Assembly (NCBI RefSeq): GCF_003330725.1
Contig: NZ_CP030840.1
Location: 6,318,116-6,382,115, forward strand
Length of the DNA stretch: 64,000 nucleotides
Reading direction: 5' to 3'
From: Acidisarcina polymorpha
GTDB lineage: Bacteria; Acidobacteriota; Terriglobia; Terriglobales; Acidobacteriaceae
Each line of letters starts with the position of its first letter. Position 1 is the stretch's first letter. The position numbers and the translations under genes were made by a program. Below, in pieces: positions 1 through 9,088 of the stretch. The notes under the pieces are model-generated. The model searched no databases. It was not told the DNA's origin and was given only the letters and a program-made list of their open reading frames with translations.

Positions 1-2707
1 CATCTTCGGCCGCGAAAATGTTTATGTCGAGATACAGCGCCATCAGGAACGCGAAGAAGAATGGCGGAATCAGGCGGCGATTCGCATCGCCCGATCGCTT
101 AAGCTGCCGATTTTAGCGACCAATGGCGTCCGCTATGCGACCGCCTACGATCGCGAAGTTTTGGATATCTTTACCGCTATCCGCCACCATACCGATCTCG
201 ATCACGCCGGAAGGCTGCTAGCCATCAATGCGGAGCGCCACCTGCGTTCCGCCAAGGAAATGCAGGCGATCTTCAACGATGTTCCGCAAGCCATAAACAA
301 TACCTTGGAGCTCTCGCAGCGGCTGCTCTTTCAATTAAATGACCTTGGCTACGAATTCCCCCGATATCCCGTTCCCGATGGAGAGTCGATGGATAGCTTC
401 CTCCGCAAGCGCGTCGCCGAAGGAGTTATCAACCGCTATGGAATCAAGGCCAATCCCGAACTCCTCGCCAAAGTCAAAAAGCAGGTCGAACGAGAGCTTG
501 CGCTGATTGCACAACTCGGCTTCGCGGGATATTTCCTGATCGTGTGGGACATCGTCCAATATTGCAAAAGCAATGGAATTCTGATTCAAGGTCGTGGGAG
601 CGCGGCCAACTCGGTCGTCTGCTATGCGCTTGAAATTACCGCAATCGATCCGGTTGGCATGGAGTTACTCTTCGAACGCTTCTTGAGTGAGAGCCGCGGC
701 GAATGGCCCGATGTCGATCTCGATCTTCCCTCCGGCGAGAAGCGCGAGCAGGCCATTCAATATGTCTATCAGCGTTACGGCGAACTGGGCGCCGCCATGA
801 CCGCGAATGTGATCACTTATCGTGGCAAGTCCGCGGCGCGCGAAGTAGGCAAGGCGCTTGGCTTCGATGAAGAAGCGCTCGGCCGGCTATCCAGCCTGGT
901 CGGGCATTGGGAGTGGCGCGGTCCGAACGACACCATGGCCCACAGCTTTCATCATGCCGGTTTCGACCTCCAGCATCCTCGCATCGCAAAATATTTGGAG
1001 CTGTCTCTGCGCTTGCAAGACCTTCCTCGACACTTAGGCCAGCACTCGGGCGGCATGGTCATCTGTCAAGGTCAATTAAACCGTGTTGTTCCTATCGAAC
1101 GTGCCTCAATGCCAGGCCGGACCGTTGTGCAATGGGACAAAGAAGACTGCTCCGACATGGGGTTGATCAAGGTCGACCTGCTGGGGCTGGGCATGATGGC
1201 GGTGATGAATGATTGCCTCGATCTGATCCCTCGTCACTACGGAAAGACTGAAGATCTGGCGCAGTTGCCCGAGAACGATCCGAAGGTGTACGAGACCCTT
1301 CAACGCGCAGATACCGTGGGCATGTTTCAGGTAGAGAGCCGCGCACAGATGGCCTCCCTGCCCCGCAATCGGCCGACCAAATTTTATGACATCGTCGTTC
1401 AGGTGGCGATCATTCGCCCCGGCCCTATTGTGGGCGGCAATATGAATCCCTACATGCGCCGCCGGCAAGGCAAGGAGGAAGTCACCTACCTTCATGATTC
1501 CTTGAAACCGGTATTGGAGCGCACCCTCGGAGTACCGCTCTTCCAGGAGCAACTGTTACGAATTGCGATGACCGTGGCCGGCTTTACCGGAGCAGAGGCA
1601 GAGGAGCTGCGCCGCGCCGTCGGCATGAAACGCTCCATGGCCCGCATGAAAGAGCTGGAAGTGAAACTCCGCAAAGGCATGACCGAGCGAAATCTTGACG
1701 CCGCAACTCAAGACCGTATCGTCCAGGGAATATCCTCTTTCGCGCTCTATGGATTTCCCGAATCGCACGCCGCCAGCTTCGCGCTCATCGCCTATGCTTC
1801 GGCTTATTTCAAGGTGCATTACCTGGCGGCATTTACCTGCGCCATGCTCAACAATCAGCCTATGGGTTTTTACATGCCCGCGGTTTTGGTGAAAGACGCG
1901 CAGCGGCATGGATTGCGGGTCCGCGTAATTGACATCCTGCATTCCGACTGGCAGTGCACTATCGAGCGGGGGCTGGACGATAGCCTCTCTCTGCGCATGG
2001 GCCTGCTGTATGTCAAGGGATTGAGGCAGCAAGCCGCAATGGCAATTGTCGAGGCGCGTGAGCGGGATGGTCCGTTCCACTCCGCTGACGATCTGGCCTT
2101 GCGGGTGCCTCTTCTCAATCCGCGCGAGCTGAAACAACTGGCGCGCGTCGGCGCACTGAACAGCCTTGGCGGAGTCGAACATCGCCGTGATGCGCTCTGG
2201 CAGGTAGAGCAAGCGGGACGACCCGTCGGCCCTTTATTGCGGCGGCAAGATGTAGCTCCCGTTAGTGAAGATGAATCGCCGCTGCGCCAGATGACAACCG
2301 AGGAACGGTTAGTCGCTGACTACTCCGGCACCGGCGTGACCGTCGGCCGCCATCCGATGGCTTACCGCCGCGACGAACTACGGCACCGCCGAATTCTTTC
2401 CGCCCAGGAGTTACAGGTTCATCGTGACGGCACGTATGTGCGCGCAGCAGGCTGCGTAATCGCAAGACAACGCCCAGGAACGGCGAAAGGATTCATCTTC
2501 TTATCGATGGAAGACGAAACTGGAATTATGAACGTCATTATCGGCCCAGAGCTTTATGAGAAAGAGCGTGTGCTAATCACGCGGGGAAAGTTCCTGTTAG
2601 TGGAGGGTAAGTTACAAAATCAAGATACGGTCGTGCATGTGCGCGCGGACCGGGTGTTGCAGTTAGAGGCGGTAAATATGGAAGTTCAGTCCCACGACTT
2701 TCATTGA
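1..2707 (+). CDS. dnaE2: Error-prone DNA polymerase III alpha subunit, DnaE2/ImuC type (5' end outside window)
   Basis: The reading frame is open from base 2, so the gene begins before the window; about 900 of an expected ~1050-1080 residues are visible. The first ~55 visible residues match the PHP region (ILATNGVRYA). They are followed by the C-family polymerase core with GRGSAANS and the acidic DVDLDLPSG catalytic signature, the helix-hairpin-helix region and an OB-fold. The C-terminus ends in SHDFH, a hallmark of DnaE2 as opposed to replicative DnaE1. In this family the enzyme performs mutagenic translesion synthesis after DNA damage, usually with ImuA/ImuB, whose genes would be expected just upstream of the window. 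A TTG at 161 is only an internal codon, not the start. The gene converges on the next minus-strand gene with 23 bases between the stops. Confidence 0.95.
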   Translation, partial: IFGRENVYVEIQRHQEREEEWRNQAAIRIARSLKLPILATNGVRYATAYDREVLDIFTAIRHHTDLDHAGRLLAINAERHLRSAKEMQAIFNDVPQAINNTLELSQRLLFQLNDLGYEFPRYPVPDGESMDSFLRKRVAEGVINRYGIKANPELLAKVKKQVERELALIAQLGFAGYFLIVWDIVQYCKSNGILIQGRGSAANSVVCYALEITAIDPVGMELLFERFLSESRGEWPDVDLDLPSGEKREQAIQYVYQRYGELGAAMTANVITYRGKSAAREVGKALGFDEEALGRLSSLVGHWEWRGPNDTMAHSFHHAGFDLQHPRIAKYLELSLRLQDLPRHLGQHSGGMVICQGQLNRVVPIERASMPGRTVVQWDKEDCSDMGLIKVDLLGLGMMAVMNDCLDLIPRHYGKTEDLAQLPENDPKVYETLQRADTVGMFQVESRAQMASLPRNRPTKFYDIVVQVAIIRPGPIVGGNMNPYMRRRQGKEEVTYLHDSLKPVLERTLGVPLFQEQLLRIAMTVAGFTGAEAEELRRAVGMKRSMARMKELEVKLRKGMTERNLDAATQDRIVQGISSFALYGFPESHAASFALIAYASAYFKVHYLAAFTCAMLNNQPMGFYMPAVLVKDAQRHGLRVRVIDILHSDWQCTIERGLDDSLSLRMGLLYVKGLRQQAAMAIVEARERDGPFHSADDLALRVPLLNPRELKQLARVGALNSLGGVEHRRDALWQVEQAGRPVGPLLRRQDVAPVSEDESPLRQMTTEERLVADYSGTGVTVGRHPMAYRRDELRHRRILSAQELQVHRDGTYVRAAGCVIARQRPGTAKGFIFLSMEDETGIMNVIIGPELYEKERVLITRGKFLLVEGKLQNQDTVVHVRADRVLQLEAVNMEVQSHDFH

Positions 2708-2730
2708 GAAGGTGCCACTAGCGTTCTCGT

Positions 2731-3642
2731 TCAGAGAAGCAATAATCCACTAGAGTAGGGAAGGCCTTTCGCGATGCATTCCCAGCCACGCGATCCTGAC
2801 TGCGAGAGCCACAGATTGCCCCCTCCATCGAGGATTGCAGCTTGGTCTTTGCCGGTGGTAATCCAATTTGAATCGACTTTGCCATCCAGCCATTCCGGCA
2901 GTCCGTCACGAACTTGCTCCAGATGATCGCTTCCCAACTTCCAGCGCCATATCTGCGAGCGTTTCGCAAAAGGACCATCCTGGATGCTGAACAATACCTC
3001 GTCTTCGAGCACACCCACGGCAAGGGAGTTCGTGATTTCTAAACCATCAGAGAAGGTCCGCCAGGTTTGCCCATGATCCTGGCTGACGCACAATCCAACC
3101 GCGCAGGCGGCGGCCACCAGGTGTGGTCTCGATGGGTGTGCACGCACCTCGTGCACATCGAACATTACAGGAATTGTGGGCAACCAGCTATCGCCTCGGT
3201 CGATAGAGAACGGAATGCCACCGACGTGCACCGCTGCGAAGATGACTCTGCCATCGGCAGTCACCGTCAAGCCACGAACACCCAACGGCAGACCTATTGC
3301 AAGCCATTGCTCGCGTCCGGGGACATGATCAAAGCTTGCTAGTCGCTCCACTTCACCGGATGGAGAGACCCGAAGGACGGCCGCTTCGTTCATGGCGCCC
3401 GCGAATATGGTGGCCCCTGCACCCACGATCGACTGCAATGGAATACCGGCGTCAGCTACAATCGACCATTCTCCGGCATAGTTCCTCTGCCAAATGTGCT
3501 GATGATCGACGACCGCGAGACCTAGACTCCCGAACTCCTGAGAAATAGCCGAGATGGGATGCCCGACGAGCTCGGCATCGGCCTCGCCATCGCGGGCGAA
3601 ACTTCGGATTCCTGAGCCGGTTGCTACCAATACTTTTGCCAT
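2731..3642 (-). CDS. BNR/sialidase-type beta-propeller protein of unknown function
   Basis: This 303-residue protein contains repeated blade-like segments with Asp-box flavour (SIDRGDSWLP, SQDHGQTWRT, SQSGSRGWECI), typical of BNR/Ycf48-like beta-propellers. I see no signal peptide, no membrane segment and no catalytic residues that would make it a true sialidase. It starts at an ATG at 3642 (MAKVLVATGSGIRSF), which fits a first propeller strand, and it ends convergently against dnaE2. Similar proteins in acidobacterial genomes are annotated as exo-alpha-sialidase-like or WD40/YVTN repeat proteins. The fold assignment is reasonable; the function is unknown. Confidence 0.75.
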   Translation of the reverse strand: MAKVLVATGSGIRSFARDGEADAELVGHPISAISQEFGSLGLAVVDHQHIWQRNYAGEWSIVADAGIPLQSIVGAGATIFAGAMNEAAVLRVSPSGEVERLASFDHVPGREQWLAIGLPLGVRGLTVTADGRVIFAAVHVGGIPFSIDRGDSWLPTIPVMFDVHEVRAHPSRPHLVAAACAVGLCVSQDHGQTWRTFSDGLEITNSLAVGVLEDEVLFSIQDGPFAKRSQIWRWKLGSDHLEQVRDGLPEWLDGKVDSNWITTGKDQAAILDGGGNLWLSQSGSRGWECIAKGLPYSSGLLLL

Positions 3643-3661
3643 AGTTTCTCGTATGAAGACC

Positions 3662-3707
3662 GAGGTCCCTCCACTTCGCTGCGCTCCCGCCGGCCTGACA
3701 AAGCTTA
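3662..3707. repeat. Candidate dispersed intergenic repeat, copy 1
   Basis: The only sequence between the propeller gene and uvrB carries GAGGTCCCTCC, then CGCTGCGCTC, then CCTGACAAAGCTTA. A related arrangement (GAGTCCCTC, CGCTGCGC, CCTGACAGCTTA) lies at 21268-21306. Both sit just 3' of the stop codon of a minus-strand gene, in the same orientation. Read on the minus strand it resembles the TGTCA...GAGCGCAGCGA...GGA-type intergenic elements common in acidobacterial genomes, though that link is from memory. Confidence 0.4.
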
Positions 3708-3713
3708 AGTAGC

Positions 3714-5702
3714 TTAGCCGAACAAGAACTCCTTCGTCCGCAAATCCTTCACCAGATCGCGCAGCTTCGCGGCCTTCTCAAACTCGAACTTCTTCGCCGC
3801 CTCGCGCATATCCGATTCGAGATTGGCAATATAGGCGTCGAGCTCAAGCTGGTTCTTGAACTCAGGCATCGTCGCTTCCTGGTCGGTCAAATCGGCGTAT
3901 TCGGCTTTGAGGATCTGGGCGAGCGACATATCCACGGCGCGAATGATCGAGGTTGGCGTGATCCCGTGCTCTTCGTTATATTCCACCTGTACTTCGCGGC
4001 GACGGTTGGTTTCATCGATCGCTTGCTTCATCGAATCGGTCATCTTGTCCGCATAGAGAATTGCCCGGCCATGCACATTGCGGGCCGCGCGGCCGATGGT
4101 CTGGATCAGCGAACCTGAACTGCGCAGAAAGCCCTCTTTATCCGCATCGAGAATCGCGACCAGCGAGACCTCCGGCAAGTCAAGCCCTTCGCGTAACAGA
4201 TTGATGCCGATGAGCACGTCGTACTCACCCTTCCGCAGGTCGCGCAGAATGCGAATGCGCTCGAGCGTCTCAATCTCCGAGTGCATGTAGCGGCAGCGGA
4301 CCCCGACCTCGGTATAGTAGCCAGCCAGGTCTTCCGCCATCCGCTTGGTGAGCGTCGTCACCAGCACGCGCTCATTTTTCTTCGCACGAATGCGGATCTC
4401 GGCCAGCAAATCGTCAATCTGGCCGCGGATCGGGCGAATCTCGATCTCCGGATCGACCAGCCCCGTCGGCCGAATGATCTGCTCGACGACCACCCCTGAA
4501 GACTTCGTCAGCTCATAAGCGCTCGGCGTCGCCGAGACATAAATAATCTGACCGGTGCGGCTTTCAAACTCCTCAAATTTCAACGGACGGTTGTCCATCG
4601 CCGAGGGCAGGCGGAAGCCGTAATCGACCAGGTTCTGTTTGCGCGAGCGGTCCCCATGCCACATTCCATGCAGCTGCGGAACCGTCACATGCGACTCATC
4701 GATGAAGAGTAGAAAGTCACGAGGAAAATAATCGAGCAGCGTCGGGGGAGGCTCGCCCGGCAGCCGTCCCGAGAAGTGGCGGGAGTAATTCTCAATGCCG
4801 TGGCAGTAGCCCATCGACTTGATCATTTCGAGGTCGAACCGCGTCCGCTGATGAATCCGCTGCGACTCCACCAGACGACCCTGGTTCTCGAGGTCCTTCT
4901 CCCACCATTCCAGCTCTTCGAGAATGGTGCCGATCGCGGTCGACTTGCGCTCTGGCTGAACGACATAGTGGGACTTGGGATAAATCGGCAGCCGTGCATA
5001 CTTCTGCCGGACGGTGCCAAAGAGCGGATCGATCTGCGCGAGCGAATCGATTTCGTCGCCAAAAAGCTCGATGCGAAAGGCATTTTCGTCGTAAGTCGGA
5101 AAGACCTCGATGACATCGCCGCGTACCCGAAAAGTGCCACGGCGAAAATCGGAGTCATTGCGTTCGTAAAGGATCTCGACCAGCCGCCGGGTAATGTCTT
5201 CGCGGCGGATCTTCTGGCCTTTTTCAAGCAACATCAACATGCCGTAGTAGGCTTCCGGCGAACCGAGGCCGTAGATGCACGAAACCGACGAAACAATGAT
5301 GGCGTCGCGTCGTTCGAAGAGCGAGCGCGTCGCTGAGAGCCGCAGCTTGTCGAGCTCTTCATTGATGGTCGCTTCCTTCTCGATATACAGGTCGCCAGCC
5401 GGAATGTAGGCCTCCGGCTGGTAATAATCGTAGTAGGAGACAAAGTACTCGACCGCATTGGAGGGGAAAAACTGCTTGAACTCGTGAAAGAGCTGGGCGG
5501 CGAGCGTCTTGTTGTGAGCAAGGATCAGCGCTGGCCGGTTCAGCGCCTCAATGATCTTGGCCATGGTGAAAGTCTTGCCCGAACCGGTCACGCCAAGCAG
5601 CGTCTGATGCTGCTCGCCCGCCGCAATGCCGGAGATAAGTTCGTCGATGGCGCGGGGTTGGTCGCCTCTAGGTTTGTAGTCGCTGACTAGCTGAAAATCC
5701 AT
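3714..5702 (-). CDS. uvrB: UvrABC excision repair helicase subunit B
   Basis: UvrB receives damaged DNA from UvrA and, with UvrC, drives nucleotide excision repair. The 662-residue product begins [16 protein letters not shown], the canonical UvrB N-terminus. It has Walker A GVTGSGKT at residues 37-44, the beta-hairpin tyrosines in [13 protein letters not shown], the DEXX-box helicase motif FIDESHV, motif [11 protein letters not shown], and a C-terminal UVR domain ([16 protein letters not shown]) that contacts UvrC. The frame stays open upstream to 5831, adding 43 Pro/Gln-rich residues. I reject that start because the family begins at MDFQL, because AGCAGG stands 6 nt before the ATG at 5702, and because 5831 would overlap the divergent kinase start. 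I found no recognisable SOS box in the 120-bp divergent region. Confidence 0.97.
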   Translation of the reverse strand: MDFQLVSDYKPRGDQPRAIDELISGIAAGEQHQTLLGVTGSGKTFTMAKIIEALNRPALILAHNKTLAAQLFHEFKQFFPSNAVEYFVSYYDYYQPEAYIPAGDLYIEKEATINEELDKLRLSATRSLFERRDAIIVSSVSCIYGLGSPEAYYGMLMLLEKGQKIRREDITRRLVEILYERNDSDFRRGTFRVRGDVIEVFPTYDENAFRIELFGDEIDSLAQIDPLFGTVRQKYARLPIYPKSHYVVQPERKSTAIGTILEELEWWEKDLENQGRLVESQRIHQRTRFDLEMIKSMGYCHGIENYSRHFSGRLPGEPPPTLLDYFPRDFLLFIDESHVTVPQLHGMWHGDRSRKQNLVDYGFRLPSAMDNRPLKFEEFESRTGQIIYVSATPSAYELTKSSGVVVEQIIRPTGLVDPEIEIRPIRGQIDDLLAEIRIRAKKNERVLVTTLTKRMAEDLAGYYTEVGVRCRYMHSEIETLERIRILRDLRKGEYDVLIGINLLREGLDLPEVSLVAILDADKEGFLRSSGSLIQTIGRAARNVHGRAILYADKMTDSMKQAIDETNRRREVQVEYNEEHGITPTSIIRAVDMSLAQILKAEYADLTDQEATMPEFKNQLELDAYIANLESDMREAAKKFEFEKAAKLRDLVKDLRTKEFLFG

Positions 5703-5824
5703 GTTTGCCTGCTTTGATGGTAAATGCAGCGGTGGCGGCGCGGTCTGCCTTCTGCCGGCCGAAACTCCTGGAGCCTGTATCATCGGCCTGTTGCGCTGAT
5801 TTCCTGTTGCGGTGACTTCTTTCG

Positions 5825-7294
5825 ATGACATCTGAATCGCCCTCCTGGCGGCTGACGGCGGCCCGTTATACCCTGATCACCTTGGTCGCCCTGCTGCTGG
5901 TGGCCGTGTATCGCCGCGTTCTCCACGTGAACCAGACAACTGTCGCCCTCACCTTCTTGGTCTTGATTATGTTGGTGGCGACACGCTGGCGTCTCGCTTA
6001 CTCGGTCTACCTCTCGGCGCTCTGCACGGTGCTCTACAACTTTTTCTTCCTGCCGCCTATCGGTACTCTGACCATTGCCGACCCGCAAAACTGGGTGACC
6101 CTCGTTGCCTTTCTCATGGCTAGCGTGCTCGTCAGTCACTTGGCCGACGGTGAGCGCAAAGCAGCGGCGCAATCGGAGCGGCGCCGCGGCGAGGTCGAAC
6201 GGCTCTTCGAGTTCAGCGAGCAGTTGCTGCTTTATGACGACCTGCGCGCGCTCGCTCGCACCGCCCCCTCGCTCATCGCCACCATCTTCAAGCTGCGCGC
6301 CGTCGCGCTCTACATCCGGGAACAAGATCGGGCCTACTATTCCGACCCCGAGAACGAACTGCTTCCCGCCGAGCGGCTCCGGGCTGTCGCCGAAGAGACC
6401 GATGCGGCCGCCCTCTCTTCGAATCATGTGCGCCTCCTGCCCCTGGCGCTCGGGATGCAATCGAGCGGAGCGCTCGCGATGACGGAAAGCAGCTACCCCG
6501 AAGGCATGTACGCAGCCATCGCCGGGCTGATGGCCATCGCCCTCGAACGCGCCTCTGCCCTCGAGCGTTTCAGCCACATCGAGGCTTCCCGCGAAGGAGA
6601 GCGGCTCCGGGGCGCGTTGTTGGATTCGGTGACCCACGAACTGCGCACTCCGTTGACCGCCATCCGCGCCGCCGCCACCATGCTCCTCAGCCAGCCCTCG
6701 CTCGCCGACGCCGACCGCCAAGAGATGTACGCGATCGTCGATGAAGAGAGCTCAAGGCTCGACCGGCTCATCGGCCAGGCCGTTGAGATGGCGCAGCTCG
6801 ATTCGGAAAGCCTTCAAGTCAGGCCGCAGCCGCAGCAGTTGCGCGAGGTCATCGACCTGGCGCTCGAAGACATTCGCCAACTCCTCAAAAATCGTTCCGT
6901 CGAGGTCCTGGTGCCCGACGATCAGCCAGCAGTCTCGATGGACCGTGAGCTGGTTCGACGGGTCTTGCGCCAGCTGATCGAAAACGCGGCCAAATATTCG
7001 CCCCGCGATCTCCCCATCACCCTGTCCAGCAAACTCACCGAAGACCGGCTGCTGGTCACGGTCAGCGACCGCGGCCCCGGCATCGACGAGTCCGATCAGC
7101 CGTTTGTCTTCGACAAGTTTTTTAGGGGAAAGCAGCGCGAAAGGGTCCAGGGTTCCGGGATGGGCCTGGCAATAGCCCGGGCCATCTTGCGCGCCCACGG
7201 CGGCGGCATCGACGTCAAAAGCAGCCCTCAGTCCGGAACTTCCTTCACCTTCTGGCTGCCGCTCACAATCCAGCCCGCTTCCATGGAAACATAG
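5825..7294 (+). CDS. DUF4118 sensor histidine kinase resembling the C-terminal half of KdpD
   Basis: The 489-residue protein starts with four hydrophobic segments (about residues 14-30, 38-53, 58-76 and 90-106) matching the DUF4118 membrane domain of KdpD. A GAF-like region (~130-245), HisKA with H-box SVTHELRTP (His271), and a HATPase_c domain with N-box Asn387, DRGPG at 415-419 and GSGMG at 443-447 follow. It lacks the N-terminal KdpD K+-sensing and USP-like domains, so it is a short KdpD relative. No response regulator gene adjoins it; the next genes, a P-loop kinase and an NTF2-like protein, follow at 39 and 7 bases and may be co-transcribed. The only OmpR-type regulator in the window is the KdpE-like protein at 14790, an obvious candidate partner, but this pairing is inference. 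No clear Shine-Dalgarno sequence precedes the start. Confidence 0.88.
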   Translation: MTSESPSWRLTAARYTLITLVALLLVAVYRRVLHVNQTTVALTFLVLIMLVATRWRLAYSVYLSALCTVLYNFFFLPPIGTLTIADPQNWVTLVAFLMASVLVSHLADGERKAAAQSERRRGEVERLFEFSEQLLLYDDLRALARTAPSLIATIFKLRAVALYIREQDRAYYSDPENELLPAERLRAVAEETDAAALSSNHVRLLPLALGMQSSGALAMTESSYPEGMYAAIAGLMAIALERASALERFSHIEASREGERLRGALLDSVTHELRTPLTAIRAAATMLLSQPSLADADRQEMYAIVDEESSRLDRLIGQAVEMAQLDSESLQVRPQPQQLREVIDLALEDIRQLLKNRSVEVLVPDDQPAVSMDRELVRRVLRQLIENAAKYSPRDLPITLSSKLTEDRLLVTVSDRGPGIDESDQPFVFDKFFRGKQRERVQGSGMGLAIARAILRAHGGGIDVKSSPQSGTSFTFWLPLTIQPASMET

Positions 7295-7333
7295 CTTTCT
7301 GGATCCGTATCACGACCAAGGGAACAACTATCG

Positions 7334-7882
7334 ATGAAGACGACCTACATCCTCATGGCCGGCCTGCCCGGAACCGGCAAAACCACTTTAGCCGAGGCTC
7401 TTGCCGCTGAGCTGGACGCAGCAGTCCTGAACAAAGACGTGGTGCGCGCCGCGCTGTTTCCGGGCCGTTTCACCGACTACACCCGGGAACAGGACGACCT
7501 CTGCTTCGACGCCCTCCTTGAAGCAGCCAATTACCTTGCGCGCCAGGGACGCACCCGGTTTATCTTCCTCGACGGACGGACCTTCTCCCGCCGATTTCAG
7601 ATCGAACAGGCAGTGCGAGCAGCCGAGGCGGCCGGCTGTTCTTGGAAAATCCTCCATACCGTCTGTCCCGTGCCGATCGCCGAAGCCAGGCTGCTCAAGG
7701 ACCGCGGCAGCCACGTCGCCCTCAACCGTACCGTCGAGATGTACCGTGAAGTGAAGGCGCGATTCGAACCGATCCTCTACCCGCACTGCGAAATCGATAC
7801 CTCGCAGCCCCTTGCCTCGTCTTTGCGCCAGGCCACCCAATACCTTGCCGCTGCCACCATGGAACAACCGCCAATGTCATAA
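7334..7882 (+). CDS. AAA_33-type P-loop small-molecule or polynucleotide kinase
   Basis: This 182-residue soluble protein opens with a Walker A motif GLPGTGKTT (residues 10-18) near the N-terminus. A kinase-like acidic strand FIFLDGRTFSRR and a lid-like Arg-rich segment (EARLLKDRGS) follow. The arrangement is that of AAA_33/zeta-toxin/PNKP-type kinases that phosphorylate sugars, nucleotides or polynucleotide ends; the substrate cannot be read from sequence. It lies 39 bases after the histidine kinase and 7 bases before a secreted NTF2-like protein, so an operon is likely. No antitoxin-like gene is adjacent, which argues against a zeta-toxin role. Confidence 0.8.
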   Translation: MKTTYILMAGLPGTGKTTLAEALAAELDAAVLNKDVVRAALFPGRFTDYTREQDDLCFDALLEAANYLARQGRTRFIFLDGRTFSRRFQIEQAVRAAEAAGCSWKILHTVCPVPIAEARLLKDRGSHVALNRTVEMYREVKARFEPILYPHCEIDTSQPLASSLRQATQYLAAATMEQPPMS

Positions 7883-7889
7883 TGGCGGC

Positions 7890-8366
7890 ATGAACCTGCT
7901 CCCGCATCGGGCCGTCCTCTCCATCTCTACCGCACTGCTCTGCGGCGCTTTCACCTTCGGGCAGGCGAACCAGCTACCACAGCGGGTCAAGCGCGCCACG
8001 CCCGAGGCCGTCGTCGCCGAACACCTGGCCGCCTTCAACGCCTGCGACTGGAAGCGGCTGATGGCCCAATTCCCCGATAACGTGGAATTTTTCTCCCCCA
8101 ACGGCGAAGTCGTGCGAGGCCGCCAGGCGCTTGGAGAGATGTTCGCCAAAGTCGTCAAGCCCCCGGCCGAGGGCGGAACCTGCGGTCTCCACGTGGTCGC
8201 CGAACACACCTTCGTAGTCGGCGACGTCGTCAACGTCCAATGGCGCGCCGACGCGCCCTTCCTCGCCGAGCCCTACCGGGGAGCAGATGCCTACGAGACC
8301 AAAGACGGTCTGATGGCTGCTCAGGTGACCACCTTCGATGCCGCCGCGTTGAAGATGAAACGCTAA
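7890..8366 (+). CDS. Secreted NTF2/SnoaL-like protein
   Basis: The 158-residue product carries a signal peptide (MNLLPHRAVLSISTALLCGA, cleavage near FGQA) and then a single cone-shaped SnoaL/DUF4440-like domain: an N-terminal helix with HLAAFNACDWKRLMAQFPDNVEFFSPNG and a nearby RGRQALGEMFAKV helix. Proteins of this fold bind or turn over small hydrophobic molecules, but no catalytic dyad can be assigned. The ATG at 7890 was chosen because it starts the signal peptide and follows the previous stop by 7 bases; the frame is open further upstream but overlaps the kinase gene. Confidence 0.75.
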   Translation: MNLLPHRAVLSISTALLCGAFTFGQANQLPQRVKRATPEAVVAEHLAAFNACDWKRLMAQFPDNVEFFSPNGEVVRGRQALGEMFAKVVKPPAEGGTCGLHVVAEHTFVVGDVVNVQWRADAPFLAEPYRGADAYETKDGLMAAQVTTFDAAALKMKR

Positions 8367-8382
8367 GAAAGCCCTATAACGG

Positions 8383-8778
8383 TCAAGGATGAACCACTTG
8401 CAAACCGAAGTGTTTTTCATACGGATCGAAGTCCCGATCGCGATGCAGGAGAGCGTGCCCGTTCCATAGGCAGAAGGTGGCGATGAGGCAATCGACCGAC
8501 TTACGCACTGTCACCCCTTGAGCCCGAAGGTTCCGGTAGTTTTGCGCCGCAGCTATGGCTATTTCTTCGCCGCCGCCGTTAAATAATTGGAACTTCGACA
8601 ACTCACGATGCACACGCCTAAAGGTAGCGTCGCCGCGCACTCCCTGCAAGACTTCATACAGGATCAGGTCGGTGAGTCCTAGCCGCCGAACGGCGAGTTC
8701 TCGATCGAGCCAGTCGGTGTGAGGATTAATGGTTCCTCCGAGATAATCGATCCAGACGGTGCTATCGACGAGGATCAA
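8383..8778 (-). CDS. vapC: VapC-type PIN-domain ribonuclease toxin
   Basis: The 131-residue protein starts MILVDSTVWIDYLGG, the classic VapC N-terminus with its first catalytic Asp (residue 5). The later PIN acidic residues appear in LILYEVLQG (Glu), KSVDCLIA (Asp) and HRDRDFD (Asp). VapC toxins are Mg2+-dependent RNases that cleave tRNA or rRNA when freed from VapB. The start codon is TTG, overlapping the antitoxin stop in a TTGA junction, so translation is coupled to vapB. All four PIN acidic positions appear intact, so the toxin looks functional. Confidence 0.9.
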   Translation of the reverse strand: MILVDSTVWIDYLGGTINPHTDWLDRELAVRRLGLTDLILYEVLQGVRGDATFRRVHRELSKFQLFNGGGEEIAIAAAQNYRNLRAQGVTVRKSVDCLIATFCLWNGHALLHRDRDFDPYEKHFGLQVVHP

Positions 8779-8993
8779 GGCCGGTCATCGCCGCGCAAAC
8801 CATCCAGCGGCTTCGACTCCTCAAGGTTCGCGTCCCACTGCACCTTGCCGCGAAGTTTGCGGATCGAAGTCTGCGCGTGGGTCTCGACCAGCAATCGGAG
8901 AGCGGCATCGACGACCGCGCGCTTCGTCGGGGCGCCGGTGCTGCGCATCGCCTTCTCCACCAGTTCGTCGTCTAGCTCGATATTCGTGCGCAT
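8775..8993 (-). CDS. vapB: VapB-type antitoxin
   Basis: This 72-residue protein begins MRTNIELDDELVEKAMRSTG, the ribbon-helix-helix pattern of VapB antitoxins that bind their own operator. Its C-terminal tail (KLRGKVQWDANLEESKPLDG) is the flexible toxin-neutralising part. The ATG at 8993 is preceded by GAGG at 8 nt. A longer in-frame start at 9074 would add residues unlike the family and run into the alaC start region. It overlaps vapC by 4 nt. Confidence 0.88.
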   Translation of the reverse strand: MRTNIELDDELVEKAMRSTGAPTKRAVVDAALRLLVETHAQTSIRKLRGKVQWDANLEESKPLDGLRGDDRP

Positions 8994-9006
8994 GGCATCG
9001 ACCTCG

Positions 9007-9025
9007 ATGTGTAAGAATCTCACAT
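9007..9025. promoter_or_regulatory. Candidate VapB operator
   Basis: Thirteen bases upstream of the vapB start lies an inverted repeat, ATGTG - 9 nt - CACAT. Ribbon-helix-helix antitoxins usually autoregulate at short inverted repeats in this position. The arms are only 5 bp, so chance is possible. It also lies 64 bp before the divergent alaC start. Confidence 0.35.
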
Positions 9026-9088
9026 TTGCGTGTATTGGAACAGCTGTATGCTGTGCCAGCGTGCCACTTCCCATAGAATGAAAGAGCT

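Noticed and set aside
5703-5824. Possible LexA/SOS box between uvrB and the kinase
   Set aside because: I looked for CTGT-N8-ACAG, GAAC-N4-GTTC and GTTC-N7-GTTC patterns and found none.
5703-5831. Longer N-terminus of UvrB
   Set aside because: The 43 extra residues are not part of the family, the start would overlap the divergent kinase gene and the MDFQL start has its own SD.
5780-6721. Long minus-strand open frame (313 codons) antisense to the histidine kinase
   Set aside because: It overlaps a kinase with intact motifs, has no domain or ribosome-binding site, and is typical of antisense frames in GC-rich coding DNA.
8994-9074. Longer VapB start at 9074
   Set aside because: The extra residues are unlike VapB, run through the candidate operator and reach close to the divergent alaC start.
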